A DNA stretch of 64,000 bases from Miltoncostaea oceani (GTDB taxonomy: Bacteria; Actinomycetota; Thermoleophilia; Miltoncostaeales; Miltoncostaeaceae): NCBI RefSeq assembly GCF_018141545.1, contig NZ_CP064356.1, positions 3,485,001 through 3,549,000 of the forward strand. The letters are read 5' to 3'. The notes below the pieces were generated by a model, which was not told the DNA's origin, made no database searches, and was given only the letters and a program-made list of their open reading frames with translations. Positions within the stretch are counted from its first letter, which is position 1. Each line of letters begins with the position of its first letter. The translations under genes and the position numbers were made by a program. Shown piece by piece: positions 31,060-40,128 of this stretch.

Positions 31060-32526
31060 GTGGTCTACATCCGGTACATGCTCGCGGAGCTGCGCAGGCG
31101 ACGCGCCCGCACCGTCCTGACCGCCCTCGGCCTCGGCGTGGGCATCGCGATCGTGATCGCGGTCGGGGCGCTGTCGAGCGGGCTGGACGCCGCCCGCGCC
31201 CAGGTGCTCGCACCGCTCACCGGCGTCGGCACCGACATGACCGTGACCCGTCCCATCTCCACGTCCGGGGACGACGACGGGGCGGGCGGGTCCGGCGGGT
31301 TCCCGCAGCTCACCGACGAGGAGCGGGAGCTGCTGCGCGAGGAGAACGGGGACGCGGGGATCGACTTCGGCGCGCTGACCCCCGGAACGGAGTTCTCGCA
31401 GACGACGTTCGCCTCCGGGCAGATCTCGTTCGCGTCGTCGCGCGTCGACGACATCGCCGGCATCGACGGGGTCGAGGCGGCGGCGGGTGGCCTGACGCTG
31501 TCGATGACGACGATCTCGGGCACCGTGCCCGAGCAGTCCGCGCAGGGCGTGCCGGGCGGGCCGGGCGGCGGTGGCGGCCCGGGGATGGTGCAGGGCGGGG
31601 CGGAGTTCTCCCCGGTCACCGTGAGCGGGGTCGACCGCGGCACCCCCGGCCTCGGCGCCGTGACGGAGGGGCAGATCACCGACGGGGGGTGGTTCACCGC
31701 CGGCGGGGAGCGCCAGGCCGTCGTCGACGCCGGCCACGCCGCGGAGGAGGGGATCGCCGTCGGCGACACGGTCGACCTGGACGGCACCGGCTTCACGGTC
31801 GTGGGGATCGCGGAGACACCGCTCGGCGGCCAGGCGTCGGACGTCTACGTGCCGCTCGCCCAGCTCCAGGCGCTCGCCGGCCGGGAGGGGCGCGTGAACG
31901 TCGTCTACGTCCGCGCGACGTCCTCCGACGCCGTCGGCGCCGTCGCCGACGCCATCGCCGCGGCGTACCCGGACACCTCGGTCGCGACGGCGGACGCCCT
32001 CGCCGACCGCGTCAGCGGCTCCCTCGTCGACGCGGAGGACCTGACCGGCCGCCTCGGCCTCGCGCTCCAGGCCGTCGGCCTGCTCGGCGCGGTGCTGATC
32101 GCCTCGCTGCTCACCCTGTCGTCGGTCGCCAAGCGCGTCCGCGAGCTGGGGACCCTGTCGGCCATCGGCTGGCCGCGGCGGCTCGTCGTGCGCCAGGTGG
32201 CGGGCGAGTCGCTGGTGCAGGGCCTGCTCGGCGGGCTCGCCGGCGTCGCCGCGGGCCTCGCGGCGGCGTGGCTGATCGGCGCGGTCGGCCCGACCCTGAC
32301 GGCCGAGGTCGCGGCTGCGGGCGGCGCGGCGCTGCCCGGGCCGTTCGGCGGTGGCGCCGCCGCGGAGACGGTGAGCGAGTCGATCTCCCTCACCGCCGAC
32401 GTCTCGCCCGGCCTGGTGCTGCTCGCGGTCGGCCTGGCGGTGGCGGGCGGCCTGGTCGCCGGCACCGTCGGCGGGCTCCGGGCCGCGCACCTGCGCCCCG
32501 CCGACGCGCTGCGCCGGATCGACTGA
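31060..32526 (+). CDS. MacB-like ABC exporter permease (FtsX fold)
   Basis: This 488-residue permease has one N-terminal membrane helix after a basic RRRRARTVLTALGLG motif, an extracytoplasmic domain of about 270 residues with a glycine-rich insert near 165-180, and three C-terminal helices of FtsX type with AKRVRELGTLSAIGWPRR between them. MacB-type pumps export peptides, lipids or drugs by mechanotransmission without a transmembrane channel for the cargo. The ATPase is encoded 26 bases downstream. Start GTG 31060 is preferred; ATG 31078 is an alternative. Confidence 0.82.
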   Translation: MVYIRYMLAELRRRRARTVLTALGLGVGIAIVIAVGALSSGLDAARAQVLAPLTGVGTDMTVTRPISTSGDDDGAGGSGGFPQLTDEERELLREENGDAGIDFGALTPGTEFSQTTFASGQISFASSRVDDIAGIDGVEAAAGGLTLSMTTISGTVPEQSAQGVPGGPGGGGGPGMVQGGAEFSPVTVSGVDRGTPGLGAVTEGQITDGGWFTAGGERQAVVDAGHAAEEGIAVGDTVDLDGTGFTVVGIAETPLGGQASDVYVPLAQLQALAGREGRVNVVYVRATSSDAVGAVADAIAAAYPDTSVATADALADRVSGSLVDAEDLTGRLGLALQAVGLLGAVLIASLLTLSSVAKRVRELGTLSAIGWPRRLVVRQVAGESLVQGLLGGLAGVAAGLAAAWLIGAVGPTLTAEVAAAGGAALPGPFGGGAAAETVSESISLTADVSPGLVLLAVGLAVAGGLVAGTVGGLRAAHLRPADALRRID

Positions 32527-32552
32527 CCATCCCACCCGACGGAGGACGACGC

Positions 32553-33293
32553 ATGACGACGACCGTGGACACGACGGACACGACCTACGAGCTGACCGAC
32601 GTCGCCCGCACCTACGGGAGCGGGGACGGGCGGGTCGAGGCCCTGCGGGGTGTCGACCTGCGGATCGGTCGCGGCGAGATGGTCGCCGTGGCCGGGCCGA
32701 GCGGCTCGGGCAAGACGACCCTGCTGCAGATCCTCGGCGGCCTCGACCGGCCGACCGGCGGCCGGGCGCTGTTCGAGGGGCGCGACATGGGCGGGATGCG
32801 CGAGGCGGAGGTCACCCGGTTGCGGCTCGACGCGATCGGCTTCGTGTTCCAGCACTTCAACCTGATCCCGACGCTCGGCGCGGCCGACAACGTGGAGCTC
32901 GCGCTCGCCCCGCGCGACCTCGACGGCGACGCCCGCCGGGCGGTGGTCGCCGAGGCGCTCGCGGACGTGGGCCTCGGGCACCGGGCCGGGCACCTGCCGG
33001 GCGCGCTGTCGGGAGGGGAGCAGCAGCGGGTGGCGATCGCGCGGGCGCTCGCGGGCCGGCCGCGCGTGCTGCTCGCGGACGAGCCGACCGGCAACCTCGA
33101 CTCCGCCACCGGCGCGGAGATCGTCGCGCTGCTGCGTCGCCTGTGCGCCGAGCGCGGGCTCACCGTCGTGCTGATCACCCACGACGAGGCCGTCGCCGCC
33201 GCCGCGGACCGCACCGTCCGCATGCGCGACGGGAGGCTCGCGGGGACGGGAACGGGAACGGGAGCGGCGTGGGCGGGGTCGCCGGCCCCGTAG
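32553..33293 (+). CDS. ABC transporter ATPase (MacB/LolD type)
   Basis: This 246-residue ATPase has Walker A GPSGSGKTTLL, Q-loop FVFQHFNLIPTL, signature LSGGEQQRVAIA, Walker B VLLADEPTGNLD and the H-loop LITHDE. The TGNLDS sequence is typical of the MacB/LolD group that partners FtsX-like permeases, matching the upstream gene. ATG 32553 follows a GGAGG site. The C-terminus has a short Gly-Thr repeat. Confidence 0.92.
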   Translation: MTTTVDTTDTTYELTDVARTYGSGDGRVEALRGVDLRIGRGEMVAVAGPSGSGKTTLLQILGGLDRPTGGRALFEGRDMGGMREAEVTRLRLDAIGFVFQHFNLIPTLGAADNVELALAPRDLDGDARRAVVAEALADVGLGHRAGHLPGALSGGEQQRVAIARALAGRPRVLLADEPTGNLDSATGAEIVALLRRLCAERGLTVVLITHDEAVAAAADRTVRMRDGRLAGTGTGTGAAWAGSPAP

Positions 33294-33310
33294 GCCGCCC
33301 CGCCCTCGGG

Positions 33311-33844
33311 TCAGATGTCGAACTGCTCCTTGGCGAGGTAGAGGCGCGCCTGGCGCGCCCCCTCGCCGAGGGCGGCGAGCTTCGCCTCGACGACGTCGGT
33401 GGGCAGCAGGTGGAGCCCGGGGGTCGCGACGACCCAGAGCTGCGACGGGACCCCGGCACGGGCGGCGCCGAGGGTGCGGCGCGCGACGTCCATGACGTCC
33501 TCGACCTCCTCCGACGACCCGTCGACGCCCTCGATCGCCGCGTCGTCGGCGCCGAGGCGGTAGACGCCGGGCGGCACGTCCCCCGCCGTCTCGACGATGA
33601 CGCCGCGGTGCCCGTCGAGCGCGGCGGCGTCGATCATGCGGGCCTTGACCGCCAGGTGGGGGGCGGCGGCCTGCGCGGCGCGGACGGTCTCGGGCGTGTC
33701 CTCGTCGGCGCCGCTCGCCGTGACGTCGATGCCGAGGCGGGCGAGGCGGGCGCCCCAGTCCGGGTCGCCCGGCAACGCGCCGAGGACGATCGTCGGCAGG
33801 ACGGGGAGCTGGACCCCGAGGGCCGCCAGCTCGTCGCGCCTCAT
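33311..33844 (-). CDS. Short TIM-barrel-like protein resembling the end of MetE/UROD-fold enzymes
   Basis: This 177-residue protein is not clearly assigned. Its C-terminal half, with LWVVATPGLHLLP followed by VEAKLAALGEGARQARLYL, parallels the last strand and helix of the cobalamin-independent methionine synthase/UROD fold. There the matching motif carries a zinc Cys (PDCGL); here that Cys is absent. It could be a degenerate or repurposed domain. ATG 33844 begins nine bases after the end of the VOC gene, on the same strand. Confidence 0.45.
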   Translation of the reverse strand: MRRDELAALGVQLPVLPTIVLGALPGDPDWGARLARLGIDVTASGADEDTPETVRAAQAAAPHLAVKARMIDAAALDGHRGVIVETAGDVPPGVYRLGADDAAIEGVDGSSEEVEDVMDVARRTLGAARAGVPSQLWVVATPGLHLLPTDVVEAKLAALGEGARQARLYLAKEQFDI

Positions 33845-33853
33845 CTCGGGCGC

Positions 33854-34633
33854 CTAGTCGTCGACGTCGCCCTCGAAGAGGGCGAAGAACGCGTACTGCG
33901 GGTCGTGGGCGACGAGGAAGCGGCCCGCGGGGACGGTCATGGGCGGCACGACGACGGCGCCGCCGCCGTCGACGATCAGGGCGTCCGCCCCGTCGAGGTC
34001 CTCGACGGTGAAGTAGACGAGCCAGTGGGGCGGCGCGGGCGCGGAGGGGTCGAGGGACATCAGCCCGCCGTTGAGGGACCCGCCGTTGGTGATGCTCCAG
34101 TAGGGCATGGCGCCGGTCGCGACGGTCGCGAACTCCCACCCGAAGAGGGCGCCGTGGAAGTCGCGGGCGGGGCCGGGGGCGTTGGTGTTCAGCTGGTTCA
34201 TCGTCATCGTGCCGACCTCGTTGACGCGCCGCGCGCCGGCCATCTCCCCCGCCTGCCAGAGGCCGACGACCGCGCCCTGGGGGTCCGCGATGACGGCCAT
34301 CCGCCCGGCCCCCGGGACGTCGAACGGGGGCGCCACCACCGACCCGCCGAGCTCGGCCGCCCGGGCGGCGGTGTCGTCGGCGGACGTGACCGCCACGTAC
34401 GAGAGCCACGCCGGGGGGACGCCGGCAGCGCGCTGCTCCGGCCCCTGCGGGGCGATGCCGGCGACGGGGTCGCCGCCGACGGTCATGACGGCGTAGCCGC
34501 CGTACTCGCCCCCCACCGGCTCGCCCTCCCACCCGAGCACGGCGCCGTAGAAGGCGCGGGCGGCGTCGGCGTCGGTGGTGCTGAGGTCGGCCCAGCAGAA
34601 CGTGCCGGGCGCGTAGGCGGTGCGCTGTCCCAC
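33854..34633 (-). CDS. VOC-family protein with two glyoxalase-like domains
   Basis: This 259-residue protein contains two tandem VOC modules, each opening with a similar helix: STTDADAARAFYGAVLGWE (about residues 19-37) and NAPGPARDFHGALFGWEF (about 150-167). Family members include hydroxylases, resistance proteins and the mycobacterial CFP-30B group; no substrate can be read. GTG 34633 follows a minus-strand TATCCT by six bases, so it is probably leaderless. Confidence 0.85.
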   Translation of the reverse strand: MGQRTAYAPGTFCWADLSTTDADAARAFYGAVLGWEGEPVGGEYGGYAVMTVGGDPVAGIAPQGPEQRAAGVPPAWLSYVAVTSADDTAARAAELGGSVVAPPFDVPGAGRMAVIADPQGAVVGLWQAGEMAGARRVNEVGTMTMNQLNTNAPGPARDFHGALFGWEFATVATGAMPYWSITNGGSLNGGLMSLDPSAPAPPHWLVYFTVEDLDGADALIVDGGGAVVVPPMTVPAGRFLVAHDPQYAFFALFEGDVDD

Positions 34634-34639
34634 GCGGCC

Positions 34640-34645
34640 AGGATA
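34640..34645 (-). promoter_or_regulatory. -10 element TATCCT for the VOC gene
   Basis: Read on the minus strand, TATCCT ends six bases before GTG 34633. It is placed back to back with the TACCAT element of the divergent permease gene, only 20 bases away. Confidence 0.55.
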
Positions 34646-34665
34646 CCCGGCGCCCGGGCCGGGGA

Positions 34666-34671
34666 TACCAT
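34666..34671 (+). promoter_or_regulatory. -10 element TACCAT for the permease gene
   Basis: TACCAT ends eight bases before ATG 34680, giving a leaderless transcript. The divergent VOC promoter lies within the same 46-base gap. Confidence 0.6.
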
Positions 34672-34679
34672 CGCCCGCC

Positions 34680-35873
34680 ATGGGCGGCGACGGGTGGATC
34701 CGGAGGCTCGGACCGTGGGTCGGCATCGGCACGAGCCCCGCGGCGCTCATGACCGGCGGGGGCGTCGGGCGCGGCCTGCGCGGCGGTGAGCTGGTCGCCG
34801 CGCTCGTGACGGGCGTGGCCCTCCTGGCGGGCATCGCCCTGCTGCAGGGGCTGATCGGCCAGCGCACCGGCAGGACCCTCGGCGCCCTGACCGCCGGGCC
34901 GCTCGGCGTCGTGGGGAGCCGGCGGAGCGCGTCGGTGGTGATGCTCGCGATGATGATCGGGTGGTTCGGGGTCAACGTCGGCGTGGCGGGGGTCGCCGTC
35001 GCCCGCCTGACGGGGATGCCCGACCTCGCCGGCATCGCCGTCTTCGCCGTCCTGATGCTCGGCGTCGTGACGTTCGGCCTGGGGGCGCTCTCGTGGTCGG
35101 CGCTCGTCGCGGGCCTCGCGACGACGGGGCTCGCCGCGTACGGCCTGCACCTCGCGTTCGCCGACCGAGAGGTGACCCTGTCGGGCGGCGAGGCCGGCTC
35201 CCACCCGATCTCGTTCACCGCGGCCGTGGCCCTCATGGTCGGCTACGGCGCCGCGTTCTCCCTGCGCACCCCCGACTTCACGCACGACCTCGCCCGGCCC
35301 CGCCAGGTGGTGTGGTGCGCCCTCGCGGGCCTGGTCGTCCCGGTGCTGGTCTTCACCCTCGCCGGCGCCGCCCTGCAGGCGGCGACGGGGTCGTTCGACC
35401 TCGCCGACGTCCTGCGCGACCTCGGGAGCCCCGGGATCGCGTACCTGTTCGTGGCCGTCGGGTTCACGGGCTCGGTGCTGACGAACATCTGGTCGGGCGG
35501 GTTGTCCCTCACCGACGTCGCCCCCGGGATCCCCCACGCGGCGGCTCTGGTGGGCGTGACGGTGGTCGGCGGGATCGTCGCCGCGGGGGGTCTCGCCGAC
35601 CACATGCTGCCGTGGCTGACGGTGATGGCGCTGGCGGCCCCGGGCCTGGTGGCGGTCTGCGCGATCCACGCGCTCCGCGGGGGACCCGCGATCGCCGGGT
35701 GGGGAACTACGGGACTGTGCTGCTGGGGGGCCGGATTCGGCTGCGGAATCGCTCTTCACCTGGCAGGCTCTGGCCTTGCGCTCCCCGCGGCCGCCGCGGT
35801 ACCCGCGATCGGGTACTGGTGGTTCGGTCCGACGGAGGAGCGGAATCTTGCGGATGCGAATGCGGGGGGCTGA
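34680..35873 (+). CDS. NCS1-like (cytosine/nucleobase) permease
   Basis: This 397-residue protein has about 12 membrane helices. [15 protein letters not shown] in helix 3 and [17 protein letters not shown], a parallel of the ADFTRY loop of NCS1 carriers, point to the cytosine/purine/allantoin permease family in the APC superfamily. Substrate specificity is unknown. ATG 34680 is fixed by the -10 element. The 3' end overlaps the pckA start region by 20 bases on the same strand. Confidence 0.68.
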   Translation: MGGDGWIRRLGPWVGIGTSPAALMTGGGVGRGLRGGELVAALVTGVALLAGIALLQGLIGQRTGRTLGALTAGPLGVVGSRRSASVVMLAMMIGWFGVNVGVAGVAVARLTGMPDLAGIAVFAVLMLGVVTFGLGALSWSALVAGLATTGLAAYGLHLAFADREVTLSGGEAGSHPISFTAAVALMVGYGAAFSLRTPDFTHDLARPRQVVWCALAGLVVPVLVFTLAGAALQAATGSFDLADVLRDLGSPGIAYLFVAVGFTGSVLTNIWSGGLSLTDVAPGIPHAAALVGVTVVGGIVAAGGLADHMLPWLTVMALAAPGLVAVCAIHALRGGPAIAGWGTTGLCCWGAGFGCGIALHLAGSGLALPAAAAVPAIGYWWFGPTEERNLADANAGG

Positions 35874-37449
35874 GGTGGCGATCGATCAGGCGCGGACATC
35901 GCGTGGCGGGGCCGTGGGTCTGGACACGCACGGCATCTCGGCGGAGGGCACCGTGTGGTGGAACCTCCCGCCCGCGGCGCTGTACGAGCACGCGCTCGCC
36001 GCCGGCGACGCCCAGATCGCCGAGGGCGGCCCCCTGGTCGTGTCGACCGGTGCCCACACCGGCCGCGCGCCGAAGGACAAGTTCGTGGTGGAGGAGCCCG
36101 GCTCGAAGGACCGCATCTGGTGGGGTTCGGTCAACCAGCCGATCGGCGAGGACAAGTTCGAGGGCCTGCGCGACAAGCTGCGGGAGCACCTCTCGGCGGC
36201 GTCCGACCTGTACGTGATCGACGCCTTCGCCGGCGCGGACCCGAAGCAGAAGCTGCCGGTGCGCGTCGTGTCGGAGAGCGCGTGGCACGCCCTGTTCGCG
36301 CAGACGATGTTCATCGTGCCCTCGGACGAGGAGCTCGAGGCCCACTCCCCCGAGGCCCTCATCCTCCACGCCCCGAGCTGCACGGCGGACCCCGCGACGG
36401 ACGGCACCCGCCAGGGCAACTTCGTGCTGCTGCACCCGACGGCGCAGGAGATCCTGATCGGCGGCACCTACTACGCCGGCGAGATCAAGAAGTCGATCTT
36501 CACCCTCATGAACGACCGCCTGCCGAACAACGGCGTGCTGTCGATGCACTGCTCCGCCAACGTCGGCGCCGACGGCCGCGTCGCCGTGTTCTTCGGCCTC
36601 TCCGGCACGGGCAAGACGACCCTCTCCACCGACTCGGAGCGCCCGCTGATCGGCGACGACGAGCACGGCTGGGGCCCGGACGGCGTCTTCAACATCGAGG
36701 GCGGCTGCTACGCGAAGGTCATCAACCTGTCGCAGACGGGCGAGCCGGAGATCTACGAGACGACCCGCAAGTTCGGGACGGTCCTCGAGAACGTCGTGAT
36801 GGACCCGGTGACGCGTCGCCTGGACCTCGACGACAACTCGAAGACGGAGAACACCCGCGCCGCGTACCCCCTCGCCTCCATCCCGAACATCGTGGAGAGC
36901 AAGCGCGCCGGGCACCCCTCGACGATCATCATGCTGACGGCCGACGCCTTCGGCGTGCTGCCCCCCATCGCGAAGCTCTCCCCCGAGGAGGCGATGACGA
37001 TGTTCCTCGCCGGCTACACCGCGAAGGTGGCCGGCACCGAGGTCGGCGTGGTCGAGCCGGAGGCGACGTTCAGCGCCTGCTTCGGCGCCGCTTTCCTCCC
37101 GCAGCCCCCCTCGGTCTACGCCGAGATGCTGGGCGAGCGGATCCAGGAGCACGGCGTGTCGGTGTGGCTCGTGAACACCGGCTGGAGCGGCGGCCCGTAC
37201 GGCGTCGGCTCCCGCATGCCGATCAAGGCGACCCGCGCCATCGTCCGCGCCGCCCTCTCGGGCGAGCTCGACGCGGCCCCGACCCGGACGGACCCGAACT
37301 TCGGCTTCCAGGTCCCGACGGAGGCGCCCGGCGTGGACAGCGCCCTGCTCGACCCGCGCGGCACCTGGGCCGACGGCGACGCCTACGACGCGTCGGCGAA
37401 GAGCCTCGCGTCCCGCATCCTGGAGCACGCCGCCAAGATGCGTGCGTAG
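35854..37449 (+). CDS. pckA: Phosphoenolpyruvate carboxykinase (ATP)
   Basis: PckA converts oxaloacetate and ATP to PEP, the entry to gluconeogenesis. The protein of about 531 residues shows [14 protein letters not shown], the P-loop [30 protein letters not shown] with catalytic acids, and TAKVAGTE. It belongs to the ATP-dependent family, not the GTP enzyme common in mycobacteria. The exact start is open: TTG 35848 has GGAGGAG seven bases upstream, ATG 35854 and 35860 follow, and GTG 35875 has a G-rich site. The gene overlaps the end of the permease gene. Confidence 0.95.
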   Translation: MRMRGAEVAIDQARTSRGGAVGLDTHGISAEGTVWWNLPPAALYEHALAAGDAQIAEGGPLVVSTGAHTGRAPKDKFVVEEPGSKDRIWWGSVNQPIGEDKFEGLRDKLREHLSAASDLYVIDAFAGADPKQKLPVRVVSESAWHALFAQTMFIVPSDEELEAHSPEALILHAPSCTADPATDGTRQGNFVLLHPTAQEILIGGTYYAGEIKKSIFTLMNDRLPNNGVLSMHCSANVGADGRVAVFFGLSGTGKTTLSTDSERPLIGDDEHGWGPDGVFNIEGGCYAKVINLSQTGEPEIYETTRKFGTVLENVVMDPVTRRLDLDDNSKTENTRAAYPLASIPNIVESKRAGHPSTIIMLTADAFGVLPPIAKLSPEEAMTMFLAGYTAKVAGTEVGVVEPEATFSACFGAAFLPQPPSVYAEMLGERIQEHGVSVWLVNTGWSGGPYGVGSRMPIKATRAIVRAALSGELDAAPTRTDPNFGFQVPTEAPGVDSALLDPRGTWADGDAYDASAKSLASRILEHAAKMRA

Positions 37450-37461
37450 CACCCCCGACGC

Positions 37462-37495
37462 CCCCTACGGCGGTGCGCCCGCACCGCCGGAGGGG
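37462..37495. terminator. Long hairpin between pckA and the enoyl-CoA hydratase gene
   Basis: CGGCGGTGC and GCACCGCCG flank a four-base loop; after one mismatch CCCCT pairs with AGGGG, making about 14 pairs. It starts 13 bases after the pckA stop and should terminate it. The converging hydratase gene ends at 37605. Confidence 0.75.
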
Positions 37496-37604
37496 TGCGT
37501 CCGGATCGTCTCCTGGAACCACCGGGGGGCATCCCGCGGACGACCATCGTCCGCCGCGCGCCCTCGGCGGGCGTGGAGCGGACCCGGTGGCCGGATGGCG
37601 CCGC

Positions 37605-38405
37605 TCAGCGCCCCCGGAACCCCGGGGGACGCTTCTCGCGGACGGCCGCGAGGCCCTCGCGGAGGTCCTCCGACGCGAAGGCGCGGCGGCGCATCGCCCC
37701 CGCCGTCTCCTCGACCAGCTCCCACGGCGCCCGGTCCACGATGGCGTCGATGATCGCCCGGGTCCCCTCCACCGCGAGCGGCGCGGCCGAGGAGACCGCC
37801 GCCGCGACCTCGCCGGCGGTCGCCCACAGGTCCCCGGGCTCCGCGACCTCGTCGACCAGGCCGATCCGCATCGCCTCGTCCGCGTCGACCGGGCGCCCCG
37901 AGAGGAACAGGCGGCGCGTCCGGGCCGGGCCCATCACCGCGACGAACCGGCGCAGGCCGTCGGGCGCGTAGACCACGCCGATCCGGGCGGCGGGCATCAG
38001 AAGGCGGGCCCCACGTGCCGCGATGCGCCAGTCGCACGCGACCGCCAACTCAAGCGCCCCGCCCACCGCCGCGCCGTTCAGCACCGCGATCACCGGGCGG
38101 GGACACGCCGCGATCGCGCGGGCCGCCCGGCCGAGGCGGCGCTCCCCGTCCTGCAGGCGGGCGACGAGCTCCTCCGGGGTGCGGTCCCCCAGGTCGAGGC
38201 CGCTCGAGAAGTGCCGGTCACCCGCCCCGCCGAGCAGCACGACTCGGGCGGCGGCCGCGCGGGGGCCCTCCAGTAGGCTGACCAGGGAGTCGAGGATCGG
38301 GTCGTCGAGGGCGTTCGCACGCGTCTCGTTCGCGATCCGGACCACGAGGGCGTCGCCGTCCTCCTCGACGAGGAGGCGGCCGGACGGAGGGGTCTCAGCT
38401 GGCAT
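37605..38405 (-). CDS. Enoyl-CoA hydratase/isomerase family protein
   Basis: This 266-residue crotonase-fold protein has the oxyanion-hole segments SSGLDLGDRTPEE and AAVGGALELAVACDWRIAA. The first catalytic Glu position of true hydratases (GALE) is present, and the second region reads RIGVVYAPDG. It may act in fatty-acid or amino-acid degradation. ATG 38405 has a GAGGA site upstream. The start overlaps the divergent panE-like start by seven bases. Confidence 0.85.
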   Translation of the reverse strand: MPAETPPSGRLLVEEDGDALVVRIANETRANALDDPILDSLVSLLEGPRAAAARVVLLGGAGDRHFSSGLDLGDRTPEELVARLQDGERRLGRAARAIAACPRPVIAVLNGAAVGGALELAVACDWRIAARGARLLMPAARIGVVYAPDGLRRFVAVMGPARTRRLFLSGRPVDADEAMRIGLVDEVAEPGDLWATAGEVAAAVSSAAPLAVEGTRAIIDAIVDRAPWELVEETAGAMRRRAFASEDLREGLAAVREKRPPGFRGR

Positions 38406-39337
38406 CGATCCTCGTCATGGGAGCGGGAGCGGTCGGCACCTACTACGGGGCGCTGCTGGCGCGCCGTGGTCACGATCTCACGATGGTCGCGCGGGGCGCC
38501 CACCTCGACGCGATGCGGCGCACCGGGACGGCGATCGTACGGGAGCTCGACGGCGCCCGCTGGGACGTGCCCGTCCGCGCCCTCGCCGCGCCCGCCGGAC
38601 CACCGCCGGACCTCGTCGTCGTCACCGTCAAGTCGCACCACACGACCGCCGCCGCGGAGGCCCTCGCCGGGGTCGTCGCCCCCGGCACCCCCGTCCTGTC
38701 GCTCCAGAACGGCGTCGAGAACGTCGGGCGGCTCGGCGCCGTGCTCGGCGCGGAGCGGGTGCTCGGCGCGATCGCCTTCGTCGGCCTCCGCGTCGAGGAG
38801 CCCGGGGTCGTCGACCACGAGGCCGAGGGGTGGGTGCGCATGGGGGACCCCGCCGGCCCGACGGCCCTCGCCGACGCCGTCCACGCCATCGTCGCCCCCG
38901 CCTGGGACGTGACGCTCTCCGAGCGGATCGTCCACGACCAGTGGCACAAGCTGCTGTGGAACGCCGGCTTCAACGCCATCTGCGCCATCACCGGCGCGAC
39001 CGCCGGCGAGACCCTCGCCACCCCCGGCTCCGAGGCCCTCGTGCGGGAGGCGATGTGGGAGGTCGTCGCCGTCGCCGCCCGGCACGGCGTGACCCTCACC
39101 GAGGAGGACGTGGCGGGCATGGCCGCCCCCAACGCCGCCCTCCGCGACTACCACCCGTCGACCGCCCGCGACCTCGCCGCCGGCAAGCCGCTGGAGCGCG
39201 ACGCGCTCTGCGGGTTCCTCGCGCGGGAGGGGGCCGCGCTCGGCGTCCCCGTGCCCGTGAACCGCGTCCTCGACGGCCTCCTCGCACTGCAGGAGGACCG
39301 CCGGGCCCGCGGTGAAGGCTTTCACCGCCACCCGTAA
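38399..39337 (+). CDS. panE: 2-dehydropantoate 2-reductase (ketopantoate reductase)
   Basis: PanE reduces ketopantoate to pantoate with NADPH for coenzyme A. The 312-residue product has the Rossmann loop SILVMGAGAVGTYYGALLA, catalytic Lys in TVKSHHT, QNGVEN, and KLLWNAGFNAICAI with the second conserved Lys. ATG 38417 would cut into the first strand. CTG 38399 keeps it and has GGAGGGG at the ideal distance of six bases, so CTG is taken as the start. Other ketopantoate reductase-like roles are possible because no panB or panC is nearby. Confidence 0.87.
   Translation: MASILVMGAGAVGTYYGALLARRGHDLTMVARGAHLDAMRRTGTAIVRELDGARWDVPVRALAAPAGPPPDLVVVTVKSHHTTAAAEALAGVVAPGTPVLSLQNGVENVGRLGAVLGAERVLGAIAFVGLRVEEPGVVDHEAEGWVRMGDPAGPTALADAVHAIVAPAWDVTLSERIVHDQWHKLLWNAGFNAICAITGATAGETLATPGSEALVREAMWEVVAVAARHGVTLTEEDVAGMAAPNAALRDYHPSTARDLAAGKPLERDALCGFLAREGAALGVPVPVNRVLDGLLALQEDRRARGEGFHRHP
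39309..39328 (+). terminator. 8-bp hairpin at the end of panE
   Basis: GCGGTGAA and TTCACCGC flank a four-base loop in the last codons of panE. It may terminate panE ahead of the separately controlled exported-protein gene. Confidence 0.4.
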
Positions 39338-39349
39338 GGATCCCCTAAG
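39335..39349 (+). promoter_or_regulatory. Phased direct repeat TAAG-N7-TAAG, first copy
   Basis: Two TAAG words start at 39335 and 39346, 11 bases apart, one helical turn. The first overlaps the panE stop codon. An equally spaced pair occurs upstream of the paralogous gene at 40197. The arrangement resembles direct-repeat operators of OmpR/PhoB-type response regulators. Confidence 0.45.
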
Positions 39350-39376
39350 AAGCCCCATCCCGGCCCGCGGGCGGCC

Positions 39377-39382
39377 TACGGT
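39377..39382 (+). promoter_or_regulatory. -10 element TACGGT for the first exported protein
   Basis: TACGGT predicts transcription start near 39389. An in-frame GTG sits exactly there, but GGAGGGG before ATG 39422 favours a 33-base leader and the later start. Confidence 0.5.
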
Positions 39383-39421
39383 CGCCACGTGGCACATCAC
39401 ACATCGGACCGGAGGGGACCC

Positions 39422-40093
39422 ATGAGGAAGAGCGGGAACTGGTGGATCGGCATCGCCGCGGGGCTGACGCTCGGCGCCGCGGTCGTCGTGACGGTGGACC
39501 AGGTCAGCGAGCCGGCGTCCGCCCAGGGCGGCTTCGCCGTGTCGGCGGAGCAGCTGCGCATCAACCAGCGCATCTCGCAGGCCGCGGTGCGCCGCAGCAA
39601 CGAGTCGCTGAACCTGCTCGACCCGGTGCGCAAGTCCGGCGCCCGCGACGACGCGCCCGGCTGGGCCACCGCCCAGATCCGCGACAGCGCCATCACCGCC
39701 GCGAAGATCGCCGACAACGCCGTCACCACGCCGAAGATCGCCGCCGGGGCGGTGTCGAACGACAAGCTCGCGCACCCCGTCTACTGGGCCGTCGTGAACG
39801 CCGACGGGACACTCGCCCGCGGCAACGGGGCGACCGCCTCCGCCAAGGTCACCGCCGACGCCGGCGCCTACAAGGTCACGTTCGGGGCCGACGTCAGCGC
39901 CTGCGCCTACACGGCGACGGTCGGCGGGGCGGGCACCACGACGCCGCCGGTCGGCGTCGCCACCACGTACCTGAACCCCGACACCGCGAAGAACGCCGTC
40001 ACCGTCCGCACCTACGACGTCGACGGCGCCGCCATCGTCGATCCGGTCACGGAGGGCGAGGACAAGGCCTTCCACGTGACCGTCACCTGCTGA
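39422..40093 (+). CDS. Exported protein, first of a paralogous pair
   Basis: This 223-residue protein has an N-terminal hydrophobic segment NWWIGIAAGLTLGAAVVVTV and a likely signal-peptidase site at ASAQ. A helix QLRINQRISQAAVRRSNESL follows, then an imperfect alanine-rich repeat of DNAVTTPKIAAGAVSNDKLA type, as seen in fibre-like proteins. The C-terminal beta-rich domain has RGNGATAS, YKVTFGADVSACAYTATVG and a terminal VTC. The two conserved cysteines could form a disulfide. It is paralogous to the protein at 40197; function unknown. Confidence 0.65.
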   Translation: MRKSGNWWIGIAAGLTLGAAVVVTVDQVSEPASAQGGFAVSAEQLRINQRISQAAVRRSNESLNLLDPVRKSGARDDAPGWATAQIRDSAITAAKIADNAVTTPKIAAGAVSNDKLAHPVYWAVVNADGTLARGNGATASAKVTADAGAYKVTFGADVSACAYTATVGGAGTTTPPVGVATTYLNPDTAKNAVTVRTYDVDGAAIVDPVTEGEDKAFHVTVTC

Positions 40094-40102
40094 CCGCAAC
40101 TC

Positions 40103-40117
40103 TAAGAGGGCGGTAAG
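40103..40117 (+). promoter_or_regulatory. Phased direct repeat TAAG-N7-TAAG, second copy
   Basis: TAAG occurs at 40103 and again at 40114, with the same 11-base period as upstream of the first paralogue. Both copies lie about 72-79 bases before the respective start codon. TAAG is rare in this GC-rich sequence. Confidence 0.5.
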
Positions 40118-40128
40118 AGTCCCGTGAG

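Noticed and set aside
31905-35759. Open frame of about 1280 codons on the minus strand across the ABC exporter and VOC genes
   Set aside because: It runs through several real genes in other frames and has low-complexity Arg/Asp/Gly composition without motifs.
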